NCBI GenBank assembly: GCA_015067385.1
Contig: SVMP01000082.1
Location: 1 to 9,136 of the forward strand
Source of the DNA: Oscillospiraceae bacterium
GTDB taxonomy: Bacteria > Bacillota > Clostridia > Oscillospirales > UBA644
Direction of reading: 5' to 3'
Length of the DNA stretch: 9,136 nt
The translations under genes and the position numbers were made by a program. Below the pieces are notes generated by a model. That model saw nothing but the letters and a program-made list of their open reading frames with translations, was not told where the DNA came from and did not search any database. Below are positions 1 through 6,743 of this stretch, in pieces. Every line of letters begins with the position of its first letter. The stretch's first letter is position 1.

Positions 1-901
1 CTTCAAGCACGCATACTGTTGCAATACCCGAAATATTTGAGGGCTTGCCCTGTAAAAAAACAGCGGACGGATTTCCGATCTCCTTAAGCCCTGTACCTGT
101 CATTTCAAAAACGCCGATCTCATTTGTGGAGCCGAAACGGTTTTTGACGGCACGAAGCATTCTGTATTCGATATTTCTTTCTCCTTCGAAATACAAAACG
201 GCATCAACCATATGTTCCATAACTTTCGGACCTGCGATCGAGCCTTCTTTATTTACATGACCGACGATAAACACGGGTATTTCTTTTGATTTTGCAAAAC
301 GCATGAGTGAAGCCGTACATTCTCTGACCTGAGAAACGCTGCCCGGTGCAGACGAGACGCTTTCATGGCTCATCGTCTGAATAGAGTCGATTATAACGAG
401 CCCCGGATTTTTCTCCGTTGCCTGTTCGCAGACAGTTTCTATATCTGTTTGAGAAAGTATAAAAAGATTTTCACTCTGTACACCGAGCCTGTCGGCACGC
501 AAGCGAAGTTGCTTCGGTGATTCTTCACCGGACACGTAAAGTATTGATATGGATTCGCCGAGCTTTTCGCATATCTGAAGAAGGATCGTTGATTTACCGA
601 TACCGGGTTCGCCCGAAACAAGAACCAAAGAACCTTTGACGATACCGCCGCCGAGAACTCTGTCCAATTCTCCGATGCCTGTTGACATTCTCGTTTCTTC
701 TTTGCCTGTTATTTCCTTGAGTTTAACAGGGGAGTTTCCGCTTAATGCGTTTGACGCAGTTTTTTTGATCGGCTTTTCAGGTTTATCCGATATTATTTCT
801 TCGTTTAACGTGTTCCATGCTCCGCATTCAACGCATTTACCTGCCCATTTGGGACTTACGGCACCGCATTCGGAGCAAACATATACTGTTTTTGTTTTCA
901 T
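1..901 (-). CDS. radA: RadA/Sms DNA repair ATPase, C-terminus cut off by the window edge
   Basis: RadA is a RecA-like ATPase with DnaB-type helicase activity that processes branched recombination intermediates and helps DNA repair. About 300 of the usual ~450 residues are present. The start is ATG at 899-901. The N-terminus carries the family's four-cysteine zinc finger (C9, C12, C23, C26; CSEC and CVEC). Walker A is GEPGIGKST at residues 97-105, a Walker B-like strand reads LVIIDSIQT, and the RadA-specific KNRFG motif lies at window bases 131-145. The reading frame is open to base 1, ending in the NISGIA region, so the Lon-protease-like C-terminal domain lies outside the window. The gene starts 12 bp after the MBOAT stop with only a weak ribosome binding site, suggesting cotranscription. 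Family identity is certain from the motifs. The operon context is unusual, since radA often sits beside clpC or disA in Bacillota. Confidence 0.97.
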   Translation of the reverse strand, partial: MKTKTVYVCSECGAVSPKWAGKCVECGAWNTLNEEIISDKPEKPIKKTASNALSGNSPVKLKEITGKEETRMSTGIGELDRVLGGGIVKGSLVLVSGEPGIGKSTILLQICEKLGESISILYVSGEESPKQLRLRADRLGVQSENLFILSQTDIETVCEQATEKNPGLVIIDSIQTMSHESVSSAPGSVSQVRECTASLMRFAKSKEIPVFIVGHVNKEGSIAGPKVMEHMVDAVLYFEGERNIEYRMLRAVKNRFGSTNEIGVFEMTGTGLKEIGNPSAVFLQGKPSNISGIATVCVLE

Positions 902-913
902 TTTTGTCTTACT

Positions 914-2335
914 TTAAAATCTGAAATATAAAAATGGGTTGAAGCTTCCTGAAACAAGGCTTGCCGTAACAAGAAACCATATTACAAGTGATGCGGGAAT
1001 AGCAGCGATCTCAATAGCCTTTCCGTATTTGGGCATGAGCTTGTTTTTGATATAGGGCAATGTGGGGATCGATGCGAATATAAGAACAACAAGAATTACA
1101 ATGTTTGTTAAAAGCAAATAAACAAATCTTTCATCTGCGAACGGAACACCGCCGAAGCCGAACATTGTTGCAAGATATCTGCCGCAAACAGACATATCTT
1201 CAATCGCAAAGAATACCCAGCTTACAAGAACGATTACGAGCAAATATATATGTCTGAAAACTCTCGGGATCTTTTCCATCCATTTAAGCAGAAATTGCTT
1301 TTCTATAACGAGCAGTACGCCGAAGTAAAGTCCCCATATAATGAAGTTCCAACCCGCACCGTGCCAGAAACCCGTACAGAACCAAACGATAAAGATATTT
1401 CTGAAGAATTTCCATTTTGCAACTCTGTTGCCGCCGAGAGGGATATAAAGATATTCTCTGAACCAGGCGCCGAGAGACATATGCCATCTTCTCCAGAATT
1501 CTGTTGCGGATTGAGAGATATACGGGTAATTGAAGTTCATGCAGAATTCAAAGCCGAACATTCTTCCGAGACCGATAGCCATGTCCGAGTAACCCGAAAA
1601 GTCAAAATATATCTGAAGTGCAAATGCGATAATGCCGAGCCATGCCGTAAGAACGGTCATTTCCGATTGCGGAAGCTCTGAAACGGTCGTCCAAAGCGCG
1701 CCGATATTGTTTGCAAAAAGAACTTTTTTAGCAAGTCCCACGGTAAATAGCTTTACACCGTCGCCAAAGGTTTTAAACTCGTCGGTTCTGTTGTCGAGCT
1801 GTTCCGCAATGGTTTTATACTGAACGATAGGGCCTGCAATAAGCTGGGGGAACAGGGTGACATAAGCGCCGAAGCTCATAAGATTTTTTTGAACACTTGT
1901 AGCACCTCTGTAAACGTCTATTGTATAAGACATTGTCTGGAAAGTGTAGAACGAAATACCTATGGGGAGAACGACTTCAAGGAATTTGATGCCTAATCCG
2001 AAAATATTGTTGATGTTATCTATAAAGAAGTTGCTGTATTTGAAAAAGCCCAATAATCCGAGGTTAAGGATGACTGAAACGATTATCAGCGTTTTTGAAA
2101 TATGCGGTTTTGTTTGCCTATATTTGTCTATATATAGCGCAAATATGTAGTTGTGAAGAATAGTGAATAACATCAGAAGGATGTATGTCGGCTCGCCCCA
2201 TGCATAGAAAATTATGGAAACAACAAAAAGGACAGTATTCTTCCAAACATTTTTCTTGCCTCTCGGAACGATGAAATACAAGAACAGTGTTATAGGTAAA
2301 AAACAGAAAAGAAATAAAAGTGAACTGAAAAGCAT
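914..2335 (-). CDS. MBOAT family O-acyltransferase (AlgI/DltB-like)
   Basis: This is a polytopic membrane protein of 473 residues, the usual length for AlgI-type enzymes. Members move an acyl group, commonly acetyl, across the membrane onto a cell-surface polymer or other extracytoplasmic acceptor. Family marks are YAWGEP (44-49), FPQLIAGPI (162-170), the FDFSGYSDMAIG stretch (244-255), EFWRRWHMSLG (279-289, conserved H285), and GFWHGAGWN (322-330), whose H325 matches the catalytic histidine of the family. The C-terminus NPFLYFRF (466-473) is the usual AlgI ending, so the gene looks intact. GAGG lies 7 bp before the ATG. A DUF4358-like lipoprotein gene is upstream and radA is 12 bp downstream. 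The acceptor is unknown: no alginate, teichoic acid or other polymer genes are visible, and the usual AlgJ/DHHW partner is not adjacent. Family certain, substrate unassigned. Confidence 0.93.
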   Translation of the reverse strand: MLFSSLLFLFCFLPITLFLYFIVPRGKKNVWKNTVLFVVSIIFYAWGEPTYILLMLFTILHNYIFALYIDKYRQTKPHISKTLIIVSVILNLGLLGFFKYSNFFIDNINNIFGLGIKFLEVVLPIGISFYTFQTMSYTIDVYRGATSVQKNLMSFGAYVTLFPQLIAGPIVQYKTIAEQLDNRTDEFKTFGDGVKLFTVGLAKKVLFANNIGALWTTVSELPQSEMTVLTAWLGIIAFALQIYFDFSGYSDMAIGLGRMFGFEFCMNFNYPYISQSATEFWRRWHMSLGAWFREYLYIPLGGNRVAKWKFFRNIFIVWFCTGFWHGAGWNFIIWGLYFGVLLVIEKQFLLKWMEKIPRVFRHIYLLVIVLVSWVFFAIEDMSVCGRYLATMFGFGGVPFADERFVYLLLTNIVILVVLIFASIPTLPYIKNKLMPKYGKAIEIAAIPASLVIWFLVTASLVSGSFNPFLYFRF

Positions 2336-2393
2336 GATTTTTCCTCGTTTGTTTGAAATTTATTGCGTTATCCGTCTGTTGATATTCTTTATA

Positions 2394-2423
2394 ATTATAT
2401 CACAGATCAAGTGCTGTTGTCAA
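2394..2423 (-). promoter_or_regulatory. Near-consensus sigma-A promoter for MBOAT-radA
   Basis: On the minus strand, TTGACA (2418-2423) and TATAAT (2394-2399) are both perfect hexamers with an 18-bp spacer. The -35 box and spacer lie over the last codons and stop (2407-2409) of the lipoprotein gene, and the -10 box is just past the stop. Transcription would begin roughly 50 bp before the MBOAT ATG at 2335. This would give MBOAT and radA a promoter independent of the lipoprotein gene. It is a sequence match only; activity is inferred. Confidence 0.75.
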
Positions 2424-2922
2424 TGATATTTTTAACGGTTTCGTTGTTGTTTGGCGTTATTATCATAACAACGGCGTTTGAGTACATTATTATTTCGCCC
2501 TGCTGTGCGGTTTCTGCTTTTGCAGGGGCTTTTGCATTGCAGATCGATATGATCTTCTCCTTTCTTTTTTTAACGGCTTGCTCAACCATTTTACGTCCTT
2601 CTTCGGAGGAAAAACGGAAAATAGCGATTTCCGATATGTTCTTGCCTGCAGGTAAAAGAATGCAAAAATCATCAAGAAGCTCGGTTCTCTCGATATTATA
2701 GTAGTTCTTCAGTATATCCTTGCTGTTCGGATTTTCGGGAATATATTCTTTTGTCGCTTCCAATACGGTGTTTTTGGCGATCTCCGCCATAATTTCTTTT
2801 GAAGGCGACGACAGGACCGTTGACCGTCTGTTTTCGAAGCATCCGCTGCATGCTAATGTTATAACAAACAAAATTACTGCTGTTATTTGTTTTTTTGTTT
2901 TTGCAGATAGAAATGAGATCAT
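2407..2922 (-). CDS. Putative lipoprotein, DUF4358-like
   Basis: This 171-residue protein has a lipoprotein signal peptide: basic start (KTKK, 8-11), hydrophobic core (ITAVILFVIT, 13-22), then LACSGC at 23-28, with C28 (or C25) as the likely lipidated residue. The mature part would be anchored outside the cell membrane. Its middle (about 80-122) contains LLPAGKNISEIAIFRF followed by a charged helix rich in K, E and R, and it ends with a predicted strand (GEIIMYSNAVVMII). This resembles DUF4358, a family of clostridial lipoproteins of unknown function; the match is from memory. GGAG lies 7 bp before the ATG, which supports the start at 2922. No convincing promoter is visible upstream in 2923-3060, only AT-rich sequence. 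MBOAT follows after 71 bp on the same strand. To my recollection DUF4358 genes are often found near MBOAT and DHHW genes, so a shared cell-surface modification role is plausible. Confidence 0.8.
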   Translation of the reverse strand: MISFLSAKTKKQITAVILFVITLACSGCFENRRSTVLSSPSKEIMAEIAKNTVLEATKEYIPENPNSKDILKNYYNIERTELLDDFCILLPAGKNISEIAIFRFSSEEGRKMVEQAVKKRKEKIISICNAKAPAKAETAQQGEIIMYSNAVVMIITPNNNETVKNIIDNST

Positions 2923-3064
2923 ATTGACTCCAAATATTTGATGTTTTTTTTAGAGAAAAGTTCCCTTTTATTCCGTACCTTTTTGTGAACAATTTATTTA
3001 TTATTGTTTTGGTTATTATCTTTTTTATTCACATCAGTTTTCGGTTGGAAATATTTTTATTACA

Positions 3065-3093
3065 TTGACAAAATAATGAAAATATGATATACT
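3065..3093 (+). promoter_or_regulatory. Consensus sigma-A promoter of the GH3 gene
   Basis: TTGACA (3065-3070) and TATACT (3088-3093) are separated by exactly 17 bp, the optimal spacing. The start of transcription would fall near 3100, leaving a leader of about 36 bases with GGAGG at 3123-3127, 8 bp before the ATG at 3136. The rest of the divergent region 2923-3060 is AT-rich and shows no riboswitch or strong operator palindrome to my eye. Confidence 0.8.
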
Positions 3094-3135
3094 GAAACAG
3101 TTAGAAAATATTACCGTCAAACGGAGGTTAATTAT

Positions 3136-5217
3136 ATGACAAGTAAAGAAAGGGCAAAGGCGCTCGTTGCGCAGATGACTCTTCCCGAAAAACTTTCTCA
3201 GCTCACCCATGAAGCTGCCGCTGTCGAAAGACTCGGCGTTCCCGAATATAACTGGTGGAACGAAGCTCTTCACGGCTATGCTCGAAGCGGTGTTGCAACC
3301 ATTTTCCCCCAGGCTATCGGTATGGCAGCATCTTTTGATACCATTCTCATGAAACAGGTCGGCGATGCTATCTCCACAGAAGCCAGAGCAAAATATAACG
3401 AATATAAAAAATTCGGCAAAACAAAAATTTATCAGGGTCTTACATGTTGGTCCCCCAATATCAATATTTTCCGTGATCCTCGTTGGGGCAGAGGTCATGA
3501 AACATACGGCGAAGACCCGTATCTTACCTCTGAATTGGGCGTTGCTTTCGTAGAAGGTATGCAGTACGGTTATGAAGAAAACCCCAAATTCAGAAAAGTT
3601 GACGCTACCCTCAAACATTATGCCGCTCACAGCGGTCCCGAAAAGGGCAGACATGCTTTCGACTCTATCGTTAACGAAAAAGATCTCAGAGAAACTTATC
3701 TTGCAGCATTTAAATATATTATCGAAAAAGCTCGTCCCGCAGCTATCATGGGTGCGTACAACCGTGTAAACGGCGAACCTGCGTGCGGTTCAAAGAGACT
3801 TCTTCAGGATATTCTTTTCGGCGAATGGGCTTACGACGGCTACGTTGTTTCCGACTGCGGCGCTATCTGCGATATCAACGCTTTCCATAAGCTTACAAAA
3901 AACGAAGCCGAAAGTGCGGCTCTCGCTGTTAATAACGGCTGTTATATGAACTGCGGCTCTGCGTTCAAATATCTTAAAGTTGCCGTTGCCGAAGGTCTTG
4001 TAAGCGAAGAGACTATTACAAAGGCTTGCGAAAAACTTTTTGAAGCTCGTTTCGATCTCGGTATGTTCGATGAAACCGAATACGACTCCATTCCGTATTC
4101 CAAAGTTGACTGCCCCGAACACAGAGCTCTCGCTCTCGAAATGTCCAGAAGCTGTACCGTTCTCCTTAAAAATAACGGTATCCTTCCCCTTAAACAGGAT
4201 GACAGTCTCAAAAATATCGCAGTTATCGGCCCGAATGCCGATGCTCTCACCGTTCTCCTCGGTAACTACAGCGGTACTCCTTCCGAATATACAACTCCTC
4301 TTTACGGTATCCGTAATGCCGCAAGAAAATACGGCAAAGAAGTACGCTACGCTCTCGGTTGTAAACATACAAGCGCCGGCGGCGACAATGGCAGCATAGA
4401 AGAAGCTCTTATTGCCGCAAAATATGCAGATGTTGTCGTTCTCTGTCTCGGTCTTAATCCTCAGCTTGAAGGCGAAGAGGGTGACGCTTATAACAGCGAC
4501 CTCGGCGGCGATAAGCCCGGCCTCGCTCTCCCCAAAGTTCAGACCGATCTTTTCGATATGATAAAAGCAGTCGGCAAACCCGTTATCGTTGTTAACGTTT
4601 CCGGTAGTGCTATCGATCTCCGTTTTGCCGATGAACAGGCAGACGCTGTTCTTCAGTGCTTCTATCCCGGTCAGGACGGCGGTAAGGCTCTCGCTGAGAT
4701 CATCTTCGGCGAAGTTGAACCCACCGCTAAACTCCCCGTAACTTTCTATGCTTCCGACGATCAGCTCCCCGAATATACCGATTACTCTCTCAAGGGCAGA
4801 ACATACCGTTATATGACCGAAAAACCGCTTTATCCGTTCGGTTACGGTATCGGTTATAATAAATACGAGGTTTCCAACGTTACATGTGATGCAACTGTCG
4901 GCGTTAACGGCGCTACCGTTACCTGCGATATCGAAAACCTCGGTGATCGTGACGGCGCTGATGTTGTTCAGGTCTATATCGGTCATAAAAATAAACCCGA
5001 AGCTCCTATCTATCAGCTTATCGCATTTGATAAAGTATGGCTTAAAGCAGGCGAAAAGAAATCTGTTACATTTGATATCCCCGTTGACAGATTTATGCTT
5101 TATAACAACGACGGCGAACTTCTCCTCGAAGACAGCGACGCTGTTATCTACGTCGGCACTTGCTCTCCCGTTAAAGACGAGCTTTGCAAGACTGTTGATA
5201 TCTCTATCAGATCTTAA
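3136..5217 (+). CDS. Glycoside hydrolase family 3, probable beta-xylosidase / arabinosidase
   Basis: This 693-residue GH3 enzyme should release single sugars from the non-reducing end of short oligosaccharides with retention of configuration. Domain order is a TIM barrel (about 10-310), an alpha/beta sandwich (about 340-540) and a C-terminal fibronectin III-like domain (about 590-685). EYNWWNEALHG (37-47), WSPNINIFRDPRWGRG (105-120) and KHYAAHSGPE (160-169) are typical of the xylosidase/arabinofuranosidase branch, whereas classical beta-glucosidases differ at the first motif. The nucleophile is D240 in YVVSDCGA. The acid/base glutamate should be in LEGEEGD (444-450). There is no signal peptide, so the enzyme is probably cytoplasmic and acts on imported oligosaccharides. 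It stands alone, opposite in strand to its neighbours, with its own promoter and terminator. Codon choice is strongly skewed (leucine mostly CTC/CTT, many C-ending codons), suggesting high expression. Fold and mechanism are firm; beta-glucosidase activity cannot be excluded. Confidence 0.93.
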   Translation: MTSKERAKALVAQMTLPEKLSQLTHEAAAVERLGVPEYNWWNEALHGYARSGVATIFPQAIGMAASFDTILMKQVGDAISTEARAKYNEYKKFGKTKIYQGLTCWSPNINIFRDPRWGRGHETYGEDPYLTSELGVAFVEGMQYGYEENPKFRKVDATLKHYAAHSGPEKGRHAFDSIVNEKDLRETYLAAFKYIIEKARPAAIMGAYNRVNGEPACGSKRLLQDILFGEWAYDGYVVSDCGAICDINAFHKLTKNEAESAALAVNNGCYMNCGSAFKYLKVAVAEGLVSEETITKACEKLFEARFDLGMFDETEYDSIPYSKVDCPEHRALALEMSRSCTVLLKNNGILPLKQDDSLKNIAVIGPNADALTVLLGNYSGTPSEYTTPLYGIRNAARKYGKEVRYALGCKHTSAGGDNGSIEEALIAAKYADVVVLCLGLNPQLEGEEGDAYNSDLGGDKPGLALPKVQTDLFDMIKAVGKPVIVVNVSGSAIDLRFADEQADAVLQCFYPGQDGGKALAEIIFGEVEPTAKLPVTFYASDDQLPEYTDYSLKGRTYRYMTEKPLYPFGYGIGYNKYEVSNVTCDATVGVNGATVTCDIENLGDRDGADVVQVYIGHKNKPEAPIYQLIAFDKVWLKAGEKKSVTFDIPVDRFMLYNNDGELLLEDSDAVIYVGTCSPVKDELCKTVDISIRS

Positions 5218-5241
5218 TTTTTCAGCAATTTATGTTATAGT

Positions 5242-5275
5242 AAATCCTCGGCAAGAAATATCTTGCCGAGGGTTT
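5242..5275 (+). terminator. Rho-independent terminator after the GH3 gene
   Basis: A hairpin with a perfect 11-bp GC-rich stem (CCTCGGCAAGA at 5246-5256 pairing with TCTTGCCGAGG at 5261-5271) has a 4-base AATA loop. Flanking AAAT and GTTT extend the stem by 4 more pairs, one of them G-T, and a T-rich run continues to about 5280. It begins 24 bp after the GH3 stop. The opposite strand has only a weak T tract after the stem, so it may also slow transcripts from the converging DUF1638 operon, but less strongly. Confidence 0.92.
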
Positions 5276-5297
5276 TGTTATTATAAATAAACGATCT

Positions 5298-6050
5298 TTA
5301 ATCCGTTTGCTTTATTACCATTCTGTCGTATGACGGTTCCAATGATTTTCCCGGTTCTAAGATCAGAAAATCTCCTTCGTTCCAATTACCGTTTACAAAA
5401 TCTCTCATCAATCTGTCGGATCCTTCGTATGTTAACAACTCCAGTCCTGCTTTCGATGATAATTTTTCTACAGTTTCAATTCCGTTTTGACTCGGTATTT
5501 CGGGCCACGTTATGTAGGTTATATAACGATAGTTTTTTATCATCTCTTTATCCATTTCGAGAAGATATTCCACCGTATCTTCATCACCGTCAAAACGCTC
5601 CATGTATTCGTTTCTTTTACGGTCAACATCAGCCTGACCGACCTCTAAACAAAGATCCAACCAGCCTTGCGTATAGAAAAAAGTGCCTTTAACTTTTTCG
5701 AAATAATCGGCATACTTTTCTTTACTGCCCATAAAGTGCGTAATACAGTCATGCGCTCTCGGAATAACCAATGGTAATCTCTTGCTTTTCAGTCCGACAA
5801 GTGCATTTGAACAAAGCCCGTATCCGAGTAATATTGCCTCTGCTTTTTCCATGCATATCTTATTTGAATGATGATCTTCGCCGCTTTCAAATAGGTCTAT
5901 TTCGTTTTGCAATGCTTCTCTCAGGAGATTTGGTGAAACGTGCAGATCCTGTTGCATGAAAGTTATATCTATCGAGTTCGGACAAGACGGTATAACAAGA
6001 GACAGTTCTCTTTGAAAAATCTTGCAAGCCAATATTTTAAAATATCTCAT
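5298..6050 (-). CDS. DUF1638 domain protein, last gene of the ECF operon
   Basis: This 250-residue soluble protein has no signal peptide or membrane segment. The start (RYFKILACKIFQREL, 2-15), the GYGLCSNALVGL block (76-87) and the PRAHDCITHFMGSKEKY block (97-113) match DUF1638, whose members share conserved cysteines and a His-Asp-Cys cluster. Candidate ligand residues are C9, C80, H100, D101 and C102; metal or cofactor binding is a guess from their pattern. The family has no established biochemical function that I know of. To my recollection it is often encoded near corrinoid-dependent methyltransferases in methanogens and anaerobic bacteria. Here it starts 6 bp after the S-component stop, with a weak GGGG 11 bp before the ATG, so it is probably translationally coupled to the transporter. 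This suggests a role in handling whatever the transporter imports. Confidence 0.85.
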   Translation of the reverse strand: MRYFKILACKIFQRELSLVIPSCPNSIDITFMQQDLHVSPNLLREALQNEIDLFESGEDHHSNKICMEKAEAILLGYGLCSNALVGLKSKRLPLVIPRAHDCITHFMGSKEKYADYFEKVKGTFFYTQGWLDLCLEVGQADVDRKRNEYMERFDGDEDTVEYLLEMDKEMIKNYRYITYITWPEIPSQNGIETVEKLSSKAGLELLTYEGSDRLMRDFVNGNWNEGDFLILEPGKSLEPSYDRMVIKQTD

Positions 6051-6056
6051 GGTAAA

Positions 6057-6743
6057 TTAAACCCCGTATTTCAATTTAACTCTTTCCAATTTCTCTCCGA
6101 ACGGTTTTGCGAGCAGGGCGAAGAAAATAAGATTTGAGAGAGAATAAATTGCGGTATGCGGAATGGCGGTTATAAGTGCGGCAATATATATTTCTGATGT
6201 TAATGCATTGCTGTACCAAGTAACAGACCAAAGATCCATAACAAATGAATACATTATTCCCGCCAAAACACCGTAAATTATAAGAAAAATACGGTTTCTT
6301 TTTAAATATTTAGATAAAAGACCGCCTATAAGCCCGATCATTCCCCATGCAAACATCTGAAACGGTGTCCAAGGACCGTGTCCGAACCAGAAATTTGAAA
6401 CGAGCGCAGACATCGCTCCGACGAGAAAACCGGCCTCTCCGCCGATATATACCGCTGTTATAACAGTCAACGCCGTTATCGGCTTGAAGATCGGAATAAA
6501 TCTTCCGACGACAGACAACGCTGTCATAACCGCAACGATAACAAGACGTCTTGTTCCCGTTTTTTTCTTTTCAAATCCGCTGATAAAAAGCAGCAGGGAA
6601 AGAATGCTTATTATAATGCTGATCGCAGTATAGCTTTTTTCTTTAAACACCAAAACACCGACGGCAAGTATCGCAGGAAGAAGTATAAACGGAATAATTA
6701 TTTTCAGTGTTTTTCTCAGAGCGGCATTTTTTATTGTAATCAT
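6057..6743 (-). CDS. ECF transporter S component (substrate binding), possibly cobalamin-type
   Basis: This 228-residue integral membrane protein would bind the vitamin or cofactor and deliver it through the ECF module. Two N-terminal hydrophobic segments (about 14-33 and 37-56) precede the core beginning at about residue 65 (TRRLVIVAVMTALSVVGRF). The core contains AVYIGGEAGFLVGAMSALVSN (97-117), FWFGHGPWTPFQMFAWG (118-134) and further membrane helices to about 212, ending in a basic tail. The SNFWFGHGPWTPFQMFAWG-type motif is, as I recall, typical of S components annotated as cobalamin-type (CbrT-like) in Clostridia, but S-component substrates are hard to assign from sequence alone. The ATG overlaps the ATPase stop by 4 bp (ATGA) and GGAG lies 10 bp upstream, so it is coupled to the transporter genes. 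ECF S component is well supported; corrinoid specificity is a hypothesis. Confidence 0.85.
   Translation of the reverse strand: MITIKNAALRKTLKIIIPFILLPAILAVGVLVFKEKSYTAISIIISILSLLLFISGFEKKKTGTRRLVIVAVMTALSVVGRFIPIFKPITALTVITAVYIGGEAGFLVGAMSALVSNFWFGHGPWTPFQMFAWGMIGLIGGLLSKYLKRNRIFLIIYGVLAGIMYSFVMDLWSVTWYSNALTSEIYIAALITAIPHTAIYSLSNLIFFALLAKPFGEKLERVKLKYGV

Noticed and set aside
1250..1681. 143-codon plus-strand frame inside the MBOAT gene
   Set aside because: Highly charged shadow translation opposite the conserved catalytic region of MBOAT.
2954..2972. AAAAG...CTTTT inverted repeat upstream of the lipoprotein gene, considered as a terminator
   Set aside because: The stem is short and AT-only apart from one pair, and there is no gene ending nearby for it to terminate.
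2696..2992. 98-codon minus-strand frame overlapping the lipoprotein start
   Set aside because: Different frame from the lipoprotein gene, which has a good ribosome binding site, signal peptide and lipobox; this one has none of these.
3091..3101. ACTG-AAA-CAGT palindrome just after the GH3 -10 box, considered as an operator
   Set aside because: Arms of 4 bp are too short and do not resemble LacI-family or catabolite-response operators.
3114..3124. Small CCGT-CAA-ACGG hairpin touching the GH3 ribosome binding site
   Set aside because: A 4-bp stem with a 3-base loop is too weak to be a convincing translational switch.
3034..3654. 206-codon minus-strand open frame over the GH3 promoter and 5' end
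   Set aside because: It crosses the GH3 promoter and catalytic-domain coding region in antisense and has no recognisable domain.
3790..4986. Long 398-codon open frame antisense to the GH3 gene
   Set aside because: It is a by-product of the skewed codon use of the GH3 gene. Its translation has no recognisable family, low complexity runs and no ribosome binding site of note, while the plus-strand frame carries clear GH3 motifs.
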